A stretch of 54,112 nt of DNA. Source: a virus. A program made the position numbers and the translations under genes. The DNA lies in the IMG/VR virus record IMGVR_UViG_3300049008_000030, positions 1 to 54,112 of that record; one strand, written 5' to 3'. Of this stretch, positions 20,901 through 26,613 are shown piece after piece (positions within the stretch are counted from its first letter, which is position 1; every line of letters starts with the position of its first letter). The notes under the pieces were generated by a model. The model was not told where the DNA came from, did not search any database, and worked only from the letters and a program-made list of their open reading frames with translations.

Positions 20901-23239
20901 TAATGCTTAAGACTGACATGAGTAGCTTGATTGATCATGGATATGCTTGGGATAAGATGTTTGGGCTACTTAAAAGTAAATCCAAGTTGGCTACAGAAAT
21001 TAAATCTGTAGAACAACAGTTGCAAGCAGCAGCACCTAGTAACTTTGACTACTATAAAACACAGGCTGCAACCTTGGGTTACATGATGGTTAATGGTCAA
21101 CCTCTTAAGTGGGGTACAAAGATTAACGCTGTTAACATTGCACACTTAGGTGGTACAGGTAAAACAATAGAGGGTGACTTAGCAGCTATTGAAAAGTATG
21201 TTGATATTCTTGCTTCGCTACATGCTATCAAGTACTCAGATAAAGATCATGTTAAAGACTTTGTAACTGTAGCTGAGAGAGAGTTTGCTAAGGATAAAGA
21301 TAACAATGGGGTGATGTTAAGTTACTTGGTTCATAAAGACTTGAAAGCCAGAGCCTTAGAAGAGTCTTTTGAAGGTCAGAAAGAGCTGATGTTTAAGGGT
21401 TATACCAAGGAGATTTATAATCCAAGAGTTAGTATTGAGGTGGCCCCGGATAATGCGTATCTTGACCTCAAAGTTGATAAGCTTGGTAATGTTATATCAA
21501 CTGAGACAAAAATGAAGGCTAAGGGGTATATCAAAGTGAGGGGTGCTATGTCTAAAGACCCTACTGATCTAAACAAAGAACCTATGAGTTTGTATGTCAA
21601 TAAAGATGGTGATACAGCTACCTTTAATAAGATGGGAGTATCGTTGACTAGCAACAGACGTAAAGGCCATGATCTAGGTGCTGGTTACTCTAGTATGGGT
21701 GTGATTAATCCTGCTTTACTTGGTTCGTGGGATACTGCCCATGCTACGTCAAAAGGACAGAAGATACTTGCTAGTGCTGACTATGCTGATTTATCTAAGA
21801 TAGATAACAATAATCTATTGGTTCCTGTTGAGAACGCACAGCATGAGATTGTGGGTTATCGGTATTTAATGAATGAAGCTACTAAGGATGACCTATTAGA
21901 TAAGGAAAATGGTTTTGCTAAAGTCTTAGGGGCTATGGAAGGGAGTATTGTAGATAAGCGGAACTCTAAGCAGATTAACAACGAAGTCGTTAATTTAATG
22001 CGCGAAGATTTCTTGGCTAACTATGAGAAAGATCCAGACTTGTTTATTAAGTTTAGTTCCCATTCACAAAATGCCGATGATCGTGAGCTGTATGCCATGC
22101 TACCTGCTGATATGCGTAAGGAGATTAAAAGGGTTTGGGGGAGTGATGTGATGTATGTCCGAGCCAATATGTTTAGAGCCATTTTCGGTTTCCGTAAGTT
22201 TACGGTTACTGAAGGCTCTAAGGAGGAGGACGAGGCGAATGCTATGCACGAAGGTGTGCTTACCAATTTTAGGATTGCTCTTAGAGATAAGCTTAGAACG
22301 CCTACAGCTAAGAAAGGTGAGATCGCTTTACAAGAAATTGCAAAGGAAGTGAAGGATGCTATTGTTATTAAGTTGGGTGGTACGTTGTATAACAACATCA
22401 TTAGTAATAACTGGTTGTTATGGGTTAAGGGTGTAGGTCGGTTTTCTATCGTGAAAGATCAAGCGATGTTTCTTGATGCTGCTAGGCAGTACCATAAAGA
22501 TGTAGCCAAGCTGATGGAGCTTGAGAGGTCTGTTAGGATTAACCCTAAGCTACAGAATAGTGCTAATGTGAAGGCTAAGATCAATAGTCTTAAAGATCAC
22601 ATGGCTCATAATCCTATTTCCTTCCTGATGGACTCTGGTGTGTCTCAGACAATCATTGAGGATGTTGATACGGATGAGAGCCAGTACACTTACAAGGGCA
22701 TGCTTGAAGAGAAGTTAGCTCCATTAGTTGCAAGAGTACCTAAACCACTAAAGACGCTGGCAAGTATTGCGTACATGAACCATGATACTAAGCTGTATAA
22801 ATTCATGCGTGAAGCCACACAGTTAAGTGATTTGGTAGCTAGGGCTACACTGCATAAGCATAATATAGAAAAGAAGGGTATGAGTGCTGTAGACTCTATT
22901 AATGATATTAAAGATACCTTTATTGACTATGCTGCACCGACCAGTAAGCAGATACAGTATCTTAATGATACTAACTTCTTGTCGTTCACTAAGTTCTTTA
23001 TACGTTCACAGAAGATCATCTATCAGACCTATGCTCATGCACCTGCAAGAGCATTAAGTCTGCTTGGTTTTGAAGATGTGTTTGGTGAGTTATCTACTAT
23101 CAATGATTCAAATATCATTAATACTAGCCTGTTGGGTAGGATCAATAACCCAGTAGCTATGGCAACTGATTTAGTGGTTCCACATACCTTTGGGTTAATT
23201 CCTACAGGTACAGGAGGGGGTTCTTATATACCAGAGTAA
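11918..23239 (+). CDS. Virion-encapsidated DNA-dependent RNA polymerase (N4 gp50-like)
   Basis: A 3773-residue T7-family single-subunit RNA polymerase packaged in the virion (N4: 3500). Visible motifs: substrate-binding Arg (SGRAGMEGL, R1869), palm Asp (KEVDGVTNG, D2005), fingers O-helix (KNPVMITNFGSAMK, K2122 and F2130) and second palm Asp (NVHDAD, D2391). Spacings are 136, 117, 8 and 261, versus 135, 111, 8 and 273 in N4 mini-vRNAP, so alignment is secure. At the ribose-selecting Tyr position it has Phe. Two gluzincin-type sites flank the core: HELGH (1241-1245) with E1324, and HELVH (2677-2681) with E2775. The N-terminus carries short repeats and a possibly nuclease-like segment (67-200). 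The C-terminal 1000 residues are unassigned. Expected role: injected with DNA, transcribes early genes from hairpin promoters. Confidence 0.93.
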   Translation: MTPESLQPTQGFANTSSGSFVNVSSDGFANTSSDGLLPPDSNTSLLENKMRGVATASDAKKHFLDPSSSIDPTLTSLKYQTVVDGDTLKNKLTGEKSRITQGEEDTGFRFNPWEVKHGDKFDATAAARILDQRKAIAKINGLPLDYIPDSAVYGRGENAKRVFGDLLKETGDFNLVKTGKIDIHDRPVTEIFAPGSDQSLVAPMNTEELNADYNSRHNITGRGINVLKKAAEREEATKYSVSDANRETLLGGAVNLVAGGAVAASDQIYNMAKSPFELLGQFTEHGITNKQRELSAALTTKQEAAGKTGTTYTPTAEEQAILETPAQTFMRENLRPVLNGERNISAKDLMAGLNTVDPLQQSIHEKLQETAFVKENITDKLTAMQEGNRRLYNSAGSDELYKESKGLYNDSVEPTFVEGVQKFKKGHVVDGSLQMVDAIANAGAGILRVGANNKQAVAEEAGKQIINSFAASKALLATALGMYTNTDSEITDNFVKENGRYPEGREVDNIHAASFLSAMADSYTDKWLTSKPGIALAIPREFITEAGQNFLEQDAAKQGASKIDRGEVFASGTIGALAAGGHSVITSPEAAIIEAAQGVGNIAGGAISGAKKAAPTIQWAAQALGDAGREYGNVLPDGLAEGMSDATKAGLAKLTGALTGMPTDSLGSGLKAAGSLAAHATKEGAKAVGGAVGDYLDSAFPISSQAIKDFKASNLVPDKISNAVDAAKQEVTDAVDEVNSSTATPMPMADVLKQASETKDPRQTLKTMLQTGNSPAADTTPEDRKAFVDLATEHNTALVTTALDMGKQDKSGMSEAERQTVVDKQGELLAEFRKNKETIDGIKAFNPEADTTDTDLSIVAKATTPELANHPDTLQAIDRTIRSMRQPNKVSIEQAESLQAKATLTPEQTSVVSAFIATQTAKNELKSMSKVGDEVIYGQKAENGKKGFLGMVEHQAIIADALDQNNIPAAQSALDGFKSFAASQAKKAASLTAMSVAAKAEKFSEVKALDKQFKEDFPTFQPLNNQASTAFLNLANTVGKEADMLTNAVAEAELHIKLGTTEAKAVPVNQEASIITPVGTDNAKLTSSLDSNTTQASGTEQGSDTSIDTGLESALVVDPVINNTTAEQVTTDTSGNAEEESITDPVAKVADATEETTADTTSEGLGKVRSIAEAIAKYYGLPEFSNIFIGDRTAPSGNKSRAWYTHDTANGHSLGLSSEIVSALSSPDARLQAAALETLHHELGHHAAVSLYASASPEVRAAVDADYAKFVEESKTRTPRESIAARNTIIRGQAVRDRVRDPSLPPLTKEQNDYIAGYSIDFQEWLADEGAKYLLDPTSIAKLNPHTQGLIQKIAAYLQELIGKFSKEYAVGGEGVKAFYKELEDRRVLARIKELSKTKNLTKAPPFLIAVIDYIVTSNTSKDYSYKQNNHTISVLEALPDKATNLGTQSLDSTRKFLTGKKLSDYYITKVLDKVSKYSALITTPNFFSTLKDAGVKEALGLTPEQLNGLAALTTFVDKFAETFKEDTFTADREPFSEGLSRNPAFYFMKEKGRDPFDENFVSTLATVAYSWVVNNANNLIQHNDEGINRLLGRDSKSKVSDQERELLSDKQILKSALITSLGKEIVSSLGLTFNTKADGSVESKMVEALGIYAVNTLDHMGILNKSVAIHKNIFLAMKNGKPIPEVKTPATGQNAIYFTGVATTVTPVKDKSYSNTELSEKVQKLVDDNRTSKGLLTELFDYKQQRALPLLVAPTLKDVPKRIKRGIKRIPERVRKALHKYNSNAFTINMGNHTVLDFLEREQQLRIFKYNENLEGVHDVNIKSVQGTNRTAKNELEAYHQLVEHLKLQPEGMSTPMYFMSSVWKSGRAGMEGLINPQASKFFRHMIGMASWESTIDSPEKLELFKIAVAEALGSKVDRQSNETSLEAFDRLRNQPEIRDGVASIKYLNSGVEFSAEQKLAAQEDILAAIEKGGSEMYTLEALTALATYSETESFTTRMTKEVDGVTNGVIIGLIQLGGYRPKELLEFLKAGGLSEDPNFVYGEWVAKNGSMDNYQRIAATLVKYMTTFRKELDAKDKSGIAKEFTTKERGDRDTLDGIEFFIGDLGTANELTKAARDLAKNPVMITNFGSAMKNVVEGLGMGTVENFYSMLEDARDNQVALDKISKQLNKILKLEIPHKILKASYLLDVEDTNENEALKFKLSKNETEKFQKLVATSIGSGMSHSITEHFQPFIDKRKGLNNAMTLVHAAFMIKYDAAYKAARDLKGSNLSKEEVNALVKTLEPSMASFDHAMSDGEMDTELLVASNESKTVLIPDPKRPGEFIPDPAYTVQVNAKKNLPHGPKSVTAHGSVSYFGFPGVGSVIKAIHSSDGAVQYKLMETSSVLNVHDADVSGIDGAMVMAQRQNLAFKEMNEDYSMRASIQKSLLRAMKELTPAEVKQVEALLQITNDKAEGFLGHDFVRAEGEGKSRKTVAKYKTIDAFVTEFTDTTKIDLAAKKALLASIKTWVQYNLNHGGYVVDEDSEAFFATLEEMESSLEQEDAAINAMMKEEIAQMKKAERNRISGKIKSSATEDIDIANFVADSLPITISASTVNSIFDELGKLDNVTDPTSHTENLRTVLNQSIRQVLNPMELLVRKLGQTNSGVLSKGKIYLNLGNAARLHTTDQSAQEVYVHELVHAVTAAALASNYWLRKQARSLYEKVQDQITPESFLDYDGQGNIIVPAGSTEEQTIAKAKAVYDHIFDNNDIAKLSYTNPITNEIVPIQYSNGLLEFVAMGTTNAKFIKILAGINTNKSKRDPLTYADRVYNVFIGAINSVLSLINKTKDPAANVALMKLMHKLANANQVKSNIIMRKFEENGHLEDIVNSKLYKALAYSALTSSQLLKARKNKTLSAVGNMIGLSQDTSFEAYKKVAGKLARRHGNSHRTILSQLVTEAEGITAISSAYLHMLSKSNMLIDQLRRLQAQSVTNQILGSFIVGMPSKSEGIAITKVMLKTDMSSLIDHGYAWDKMFGLLKSKSKLATEIKSVEQQLQAAAPSNFDYYKTQAATLGYMMVNGQPLKWGTKINAVNIAHLGGTGKTIEGDLAAIEKYVDILASLHAIKYSDKDHVKDFVTVAEREFAKDKDNNGVMLSYLVHKDLKARALEESFEGQKELMFKGYTKEIYNPRVSIEVAPDNAYLDLKVDKLGNVISTETKMKAKGYIKVRGAMSKDPTDLNKEPMSLYVNKDGDTATFNKMGVSLTSNRRKGHDLGAGYSSMGVINPALLGSWDTAHATSKGQKILASADYADLSKIDNNNLLVPVENAQHEIVGYRYLMNEATKDDLLDKENGFAKVLGAMEGSIVDKRNSKQINNEVVNLMREDFLANYEKDPDLFIKFSSHSQNADDRELYAMLPADMRKEIKRVWGSDVMYVRANMFRAIFGFRKFTVTEGSKEEDEANAMHEGVLTNFRIALRDKLRTPTAKKGEIALQEIAKEVKDAIVIKLGGTLYNNIISNNWLLWVKGVGRFSIVKDQAMFLDAARQYHKDVAKLMELERSVRINPKLQNSANVKAKINSLKDHMAHNPISFLMDSGVSQTIIEDVDTDESQYTYKGMLEEKLAPLVARVPKPLKTLASIAYMNHDTKLYKFMREATQLSDLVARATLHKHNIEKKGMSAVDSINDIKDTFIDYAAPTSKQIQYLNDTNFLSFTKFFIRSQKIIYQTYAHAPARALSLLGFEDVFGELSTINDSNIINTSLLGRINNPVAMATDLVVPHTFGLIPTGTGGGSYIPE
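11948..12019 (+). repeat. Three tandem 24-bp units encoding 8-residue repeats
   Basis: Within the vRNAP N-terminus, residues 11-34 read GFANTSSG, SFVNVSSD, GFANTSSD. The units are similar in DNA, suggesting a recent slippage duplication in a disordered leader. Confidence 0.75.
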
Positions 23240-23250
23240 ATAGGCTTAAG

Positions 23251-23271
23251 GAGTAGGCTTAATGCCTACTC
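23251..23271. terminator. Stem-loop between convergent late and middle blocks
   Basis: GAGTAGGC / TTAAT / GCCTACTC forms a perfect 8-bp stem with a 5-nt loop in the 33 bp between the vRNAP stop and the converging 146-residue gene. It lacks a T-run on either side, but its position suits a bidirectional terminator or end-protecting hairpin. Confidence 0.55.
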
Positions 23272-23272
23272 T

Positions 23273-23713
23273 CTACTCACCTATAATACCGTGTGCTTTT
23301 TCTACTGCTCTAATCAAGGCTAGGACTTCTTTGTCTACTGCAAAACCATCAACCCCATGCACTTCATCATCGAGGGCATATATCTCCTCATCGCTCAATG
23401 GCTCAGGAGCTGGCGGTACCATGTAAAGTGGAATCCAGCCATGTTCCATTTTGCCGCTGTTTTCAAAGTACACTAACCCGGTGGTCGGTTCACAAAACAT
23501 CCAAACAACAGGCTCTTGCTCAGGTTTTGGTGTTGACCATTTTTCTTTTAACATAGCATTTTCTGCTGTTAATCTAGCAACTTGATCTAGCAAGTATTGG
23601 ATGCTATCTTTCTCAGGTTGGGCAAATATTTCCTCGGCTTCATTTATAATATCAATGTAGTCTGCCACATCTGCCTTTACTATCCTAGCCAACAAATCTC
23701 TTTCTTTACTCAT
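23273..23713 (-). CDS. Hypothetical protein, MSKER family
   Basis: A 146-residue soluble protein. The N-terminus (MSKERDLLARIV) is shared with the two genes immediately upstream; a short coiled coil at about residues 38-60 is followed by a Trp/Pro-rich core and a Pro-Glu-Pro-Leu-Ser-Asp-Glu-Glu segment common in phage accessory proteins. The SD (AAGGAG) overlaps the stop of the 21-residue gene. Function unknown. Confidence 0.65.
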   Translation of the reverse strand: MSKERDLLARIVKADVADYIDIINEAEEIFAQPEKDSIQYLLDQVARLTAENAMLKEKWSTPKPEQEPVVWMFCEPTTGLVYFENSGKMEHGWIPLYMVPPAPEPLSDEEIYALDDEVHGVDGFAVDKEVLALIRAVEKAHGIIGE

Positions 23714-23724
23714 GACTTAACTCC

Positions 23725-23790
23725 TTAGCAAAACCAAAGCACAATAGATGCAAACAGCAAACACGCACAAAATATATTTTCTTTACTCAT
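23725..23790 (-). CDS. 21-residue membrane peptide
   Basis: MSKENIFCACLLFASIVLWFC. A start-stop overlap of one base with the upstream gene (TGATG) and the use of its end as the next gene's SD argue that it is translated. Residues 6-21 form one hydrophobic span with three Cys. It begins with the same 13 nt (ATGAGTAAAGAAA) as its neighbours. A role in lysis control is possible but unproven. Confidence 0.55.
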   Translation of the reverse strand: MSKENIFCACLLFASIVLWFC

Positions 23791-24044
23791 CATCGACTCC
23801 AAATCTTGTGGTGCGTTTCGGCATCTTTAATGCCTTGTTTGTACCATTTTAAGTTAATCTCATCGCTCTGTTTTAGGGTATAGCTAGTATCAAAGTGCTT
23901 AGTGTTAATTAATTGCACCACTTCTTCATCACTCAAAGGCTCTCGTTTTGGTTGGGCAAGTAGTTCTTTAGTTTCTTTTACTAACTGTCTATTTACATCA
24001 TCATTTAATAGACCATAAAATAATAACTCCCTTTCTTTACTCAT
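23790..24044 (-). CDS. Hypothetical protein, MSKER family
   Basis: An 84-residue protein. The start MSKERELLFYGLL parallels the 146-residue neighbour, as does the Glu-Pro-Leu-Ser-Asp-Glu-Glu motif (about residues 35-41), so the two are probably diverged duplicates. The start overlaps the end of the hydrolase gene by 4 bp. Function unknown. Confidence 0.6.
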   Translation of the reverse strand: MSKERELLFYGLLNDDVNRQLVKETKELLAQPKREPLSDEEVVQLINTKHFDTSYTLKQSDEINLKWYKQGIKDAETHHKIWSR

Positions 24045-24406
24045 AACCCCGTCACTCTATAAAAAGTATGCCTACCCACTCTAGCAGTAATCTTGCCATT
24101 AGGTCGCTTGCTACGCTCCCAGCTATCAGCATCCCCCACAATAGATTTGTTAGTGATTGACGACTTTGCCATTGCTTCAAAATGTGGGCGTATCGCAGTT
24201 GGTACGCGCTTGTAAGTTACACCTGATAACTTGCACAGGTTTTTCTTAGAGCGTTTAGCACGGTTAATAGCGGCTGATCCTATACTAACCACGCCGCTAA
24301 TACTTTCACCTTGCGCCTCGCTCCACATGATTTGTGCAAGGCATGCTGTCTCTGATGCTTTGGTTAGCGTTGGTATAAGTAGCAGCGATAGTAATAACAT
24401 TTTCAT
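24041..24406 (-). CDS. SleB-type cell-wall hydrolase with signal peptide (probable endolysin)
   Basis: A 121-residue protein from the ATG with SD GAAGAGGAA; the longer frame to 24457 would run into the tRNA-like gene. Residues 1-17 (MKMLLLSLLLIPTLTKA) are a Sec signal peptide. The body matches the Hydrolase_2/SleB family: a Trp-Ser-Glu-Ala-Gln-Gly-Glu motif (catalytic Glu context) followed by the Asn-Arg-Ala segment. It would cleave peptidoglycan after export, releasing progeny. It is shorter than many SleB domains but appears complete. Neighbouring small membrane proteins suggest a lysis cassette. Confidence 0.75.
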   Translation of the reverse strand: MKMLLLSLLLIPTLTKASETACLAQIMWSEAQGESISGVVSIGSAAINRAKRSKKNLCKLSGVTYKRVPTAIRPHFEAMAKSSITNKSIVGDADSWERSKRPNGKITARVGRHTFYRVTGL

Positions 24407-24427
24407 AAATATTCCTCTTCTAAACGG

Positions 24428-24501
24428 TACACCCAACAAGAGTCGAACTTGTATCACCTGTCATCACGGACCTGCGTTTTATCCTATTAAACTATGGGTA
24501 T
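24428..24501 (-). tRNA. tRNA or tRNA-like gene with abnormal anticodon arm
   Basis: A 74-nt cloverleaf of canonical proportions: 7-bp acceptor stem (ATACCCA/TGGGTGT), D stem GTTT/AAAC, perfect T stem ACAAG/CTTGT with loop TTCGACT, discriminator A. The anticodon arm is poor: CAGGT versus GACAG gives only about three pairs, and loop CCGTGAT puts C rather than T before a nominal GTG (His) triplet. The 3' end continues CCG, not CCA. It may be a degenerate tRNA, an altered tRNA, or a tRNA-like RNA; isotype is not assigned. Confidence 0.65.
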
Positions 24502-24520
24502 ATATTAGGTAATTGGTGAC

Positions 24521-24664
24521 TTAAAAAGGTAATTCAAAATAAGAATCGTAATCTATATACTCTTCACTATCCTCCTTGCGTTTCTCTCTTTTGCAGGCAT
24601 TGCAAGCGCAACTACCGTCATCCCCTTCGTTCCAGGGCGCTCCGCATTCATTACCTTCGTTCAT
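24521..24664 (-). CDS. 47-residue Cys-rich protein
   Basis: Starts MNEGNECGAPWNEGDDGS and contains Cys at residue 7 and a CACNAC cluster near 19-24, compatible with a small zinc knuckle, followed by a basic then acidic tail ending YFELPF. The start overlaps the upstream stop by 4 bp (ATGA). Function unknown. Confidence 0.6.
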   Translation of the reverse strand: MNEGNECGAPWNEGDDGSCACNACKREKRKEDSEEYIDYDSYFELPF

Positions 24665-24858
24665 AACACTTTCCCGCCTTCAGGTTTTTCGTACAAAGTA
24701 ATCCCTCTGAATCCGATATTGCCGTAACCAAATCTTCGCTCTACATAATCCTTAGTTACGGCTCTGGCGTGATCCTCATCTCTTGCTTCTACAAAAAGCA
24801 CCTGCTTGCCGAAGTTGCAATATGGGACACGCTGCCAAACTACACGGTATTCGCTCAT
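24661..24858 (-). CDS. Hypothetical 65-residue protein
   Basis: A small soluble protein (MSEYRVVWQRVPYCNFGKQV start) with alternating strand/helix character and a basic RRFGYGNIGFRG segment. It overlaps both neighbours by 4 bp, so it belongs to a translationally coupled string. Function unknown. Confidence 0.6.
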   Translation of the reverse strand: MSEYRVVWQRVPYCNFGKQVLFVEARDEDHARAVTKDYVERRFGYGNIGFRGITLYEKPEGGKVL

Positions 24859-25097
24859 TTCAACCTCTCTTTAGCTAATTCCTTAGCTGCTGGGATGTCT
24901 GCCGAAGATAAGCTTGCTACACAGGAAGCTATAAGTACTCCCATCATCAGCAACGCTATAAATAGCATCCAAACCTTTACAATTAGCTTTAATATGTTAC
25001 TGATATTATTTGGCTTAACTTTGTTAATTCCATCAGTATCATTGCTAAATTGCTTAACCCAAGCTTTATCAGCCCACTCTTTCATCATTAAATTCAT
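24855..25097 (-). CDS. 80-residue single-pass membrane protein
   Basis: A polar N-terminal 35 residues, one hydrophobic helix (about residues 36-60, LIVKVWMLFIALLMMGVLIA) and a short Ala/Lys tail. The leader carries the 16-nt TCCCCGTATAAAATTA repeat (seen on +) that supplies a GGGGA SD. Its position near the hydrolase makes a lysis accessory role plausible; a spanin-like function cannot be shown. Confidence 0.6.
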   Translation of the reverse strand: MNLMMKEWADKAWVKQFSNDTDGINKVKPNNISNILKLIVKVWMLFIALLMMGVLIASCVASLSSADIPAAKELAKERLK

Positions 25098-25115
25098 AGT
25101 ATTCCCCGTATAAAA

Positions 25116-25187
25116 TTAGTGTTTTGTGTGTGAATAAATTACCCAAACCATGAAGGTTATCGACATAAAATAAATGAGTTCACTCAT
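25116..25187 (-). CDS. 23-residue membrane peptide
   Basis: MSELIYFMSITFMVWVIYSH then TKH. The start overlaps the preceding 23-residue gene by 4 bp (ATGA). It is almost wholly one hydrophobic helix. Evidence for expression is coupling only; no homology is recognised. Confidence 0.45.
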   Translation of the reverse strand: MSELIYFMSITFMVWVIYSHTKH

Positions 25188-25255
25188 GACTTATTCCACA
25201 CAGCTGCTCTAAATGGGTTTACTTTCTTACGCTGTTTGTTTGTTGGCTTATTCAT
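25184..25255 (-). CDS. 23-residue basic peptide
   Basis: MNKPTNKQRKKVNPFRAAVW then NKS. It is strongly basic (Lys/Arg). It lies upstream of and overlaps the 23-residue membrane peptide gene by 4 bp. A leader or coupling ORF is an alternative to a functional peptide. Confidence 0.4.
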   Translation of the reverse strand: MNKPTNKQRKKVNPFRAAVWNKS

Positions 25256-25281
25256 AACTACTTTTTTGTTAAGTAAATAAA

Positions 25282-25305
25282 ATAAGGGGAGGAAACCCCC
25301 CTTAT
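25282..25305 (-). terminator. Rho-independent terminator
   Basis: ATAAGGGGAGG / AAA / CCCCCCTTAT forms a 10-bp stem with one bulged base. On the minus strand it is followed by TTTTATTT. It would end transcripts from the Gp49-like gene. Confidence 0.75.
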
Positions 25306-25327
25306 GCGTTAATTTGCTATATTTCGG

Positions 25328-25621
25328 TTAAGCTACTTCTAATAGTTTTTGTTTGAGCAAGTAGCCCTCTAAAACGCAGATTTTTTCTTTCGCAATAGCT
25401 CTGGCAATCTTACGTCCGATCTCTTCATTGAAGTTTTCAGGGATAGCGCAAGCAGATTCACCGTGAACAGTGAAGCCATTCTTAAGTGTAAGCAGGCAAG
25501 ATGTAAAAGTTGTGCCTTCAAATAAGTGATACTGTTCACCAACAATAACTGCTTCAATATCAGCAGGCATAATCCAGGGCGCAGTTAAGCCCTTGTCTAT
25601 AATTTCTAATTCGCTGTTCAT
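25328..25621 (-). CDS. N4 Gp49 / Sf6 Gp66 family protein
   Basis: A 97-residue protein with the family's signature: a Gly-Phe-x-Val-x-Gly-Glu-Ser-Ala-Cys segment (about residues 49-58), then Pro-Glu-Asn-Phe-Asn-Glu-Glu-Ile-Gly-Arg-Lys-Ile-Ala and an LEGYLL tail. These small proteins are widespread in phages, but their biochemical function is unknown. In N4, gene 49 lies near the SSB and vRNAP genes, as here. Followed by a terminator. Confidence 0.8.
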   Translation of the reverse strand: MNSELEIIDKGLTAPWIMPADIEAVIVGEQYHLFEGTTFTSCLLTLKNGFTVHGESACAIPENFNEEIGRKIARAIAKEKICVLEGYLLKQKLLEVA

Positions 25622-25678
25622 TAGTTACTCTCATTAAAGTTAATGGGTGTATCGGGAAGCATTACCTTCCCGACTTGG

Positions 25679-25831
25679 CTAAAGCTCTCGTACCGCTTTT
25701 ATTCCTATACCTACTAGGATTATTATTCCCAGTAAGGATAGGAAACCGCCTAAGATGCTAGCAGCAGCAAATATTGCTAATACTAGGATTATTAATCCTA
25801 GTATTGCTGCTCCTTCACATAGCGCAGACAT
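25679..25831 (-). CDS. 50-residue two-helix membrane protein, holin-like
   Basis: Starts MSALCEGAAILGLIILVLAI and contains two hydrophobic helices (about residues 8-24 and 27-44) separated by Gly-Gly, with a basic tail KAVREL. This is the layout of class II holins. The start lies 7 bp after the upstream stop and lacks a good SD, so it may be coupled. The DNA carries a strong internal palindrome at 25779-25805. Holin function is inferred from topology and the nearby hydrolase. Confidence 0.55.
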   Translation of the reverse strand: MSALCEGAAILGLIILVLAIFAAASILGGFLSLLGIIILVGIGIKAVREL

Positions 25832-25838
25832 GGCTGGA

Positions 25839-26201
25839 TTAGTTAAAGATAGTGTTAGGTGCTGCCACTGGTGTGTCTTCCAGTTCCTCTTCTTCAGCCT
25901 CTACTAGATCCAATGGACCTGTAATTTCTTCATCCAAGTCTTCTTCTTCTTCTTCTTCTAGCTTTGCTTCTGCTTTAGTTGCAACAGAGACCAAGTTAGC
26001 TACGTTGTGGTAAGTGTTTTTTACGCCTGTTCCTGTAGGCTTGCTCTTAGGTATGATGTCTACTGTTGCAGTAGTGCCGTTTACGCCTCTACCGGCAGTC
26101 ATGCCTACTTCAACATCTGTGTTTGTAAGATCTATTCCTTGATCGCTTACGAAGCTGACAATGGCTTGTTTAATCTCTGAGCTATCTAGTGTGATTTGCA
26201 T
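25839..26201 (-). CDS. Hypothetical protein with acidic SSB-like C-terminal tail
   Basis: A 120-residue protein. The first 70 residues are mixed alpha/beta with a Gly/Thr-rich turn; residues about 78-108 are almost all Glu/Asp, and it ends in ...NTIFN. The nearby SSB ends in ...SSMFN. Acidic tails ending in a hydrophobic-Phe pair are how many SSBs recruit partners, so this may bind the same partners or act as a DNA mimic. Position next to RusA and SSB supports a replication/recombination link. Confidence 0.65.
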   Translation of the reverse strand: MQITLDSSEIKQAIVSFVSDQGIDLTNTDVEVGMTAGRGVNGTTATVDIIPKSKPTGTGVKNTYHNVANLVSVATKAEAKLEEEEEEDLDEEITGPLDLVEAEEEELEDTPVAAPNTIFN

Positions 26202-26211
26202 TTGTTTTCCT

Positions 26212-26613
26212 TTATGGTTTTAGTGTGGCTGTGATTGTTATTTCTACTCTAGGATTGTCTTTACTGATTTCCCCGAACGATTGTGATGATTCCGAGATAA
26301 AGGTAATTGAGTCATCTATTAGTTTTCCGAGTTCGACTAAAGCGTCCTCGAAAAACTTTTGATGGATAGATACCACGTTACTTACATCGAATTTTCTTTT
26401 ATCTTTTGGGTAAACTGTGTAGTGAATCTTTGCAGTAGTGAACTCTGGTAGTGCATTAATTTGCGCTGCTAGAGTCTTTTTGTATTCTACTTTGGCTTTA
26501 TTCAGTATATGGAAATGAGCATTTCTATAGACGTTTAAATTCAAAATAAACATTTTGTTTTTACTGACCCTCACCCGTAAAGGTGAGGCTATAGTAAATT
26601 TCCTTGTAAGCAT
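26212..26613 (-). CDS. RusA-like Holliday junction resolvase
   Basis: A 133-residue protein. A Lys-rich segment then Lys-Phe-Asp-Val-Ser-Asn at about residues 72-78 and the LGKLIDDS segment near 93-102 reproduce the RusA pattern of metal-binding Asp residues (D75 and the Asp pair about D99-D100). It would resolve branched DNA during replication and packaging. Length suits RusA (about 120). Its stop overlaps none, but its start is shared with the SSB stop (TAATG). Confidence 0.75.
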   Translation of the reverse strand: MLTRKFTIASPLRVRVSKNKMFILNLNVYRNAHFHILNKAKVEYKKTLAAQINALPEFTTAKIHYTVYPKDKRKFDVSNVVSIHQKFFEDALVELGKLIDDSITFISESSQSFGEISKDNPRVEITITATLKP

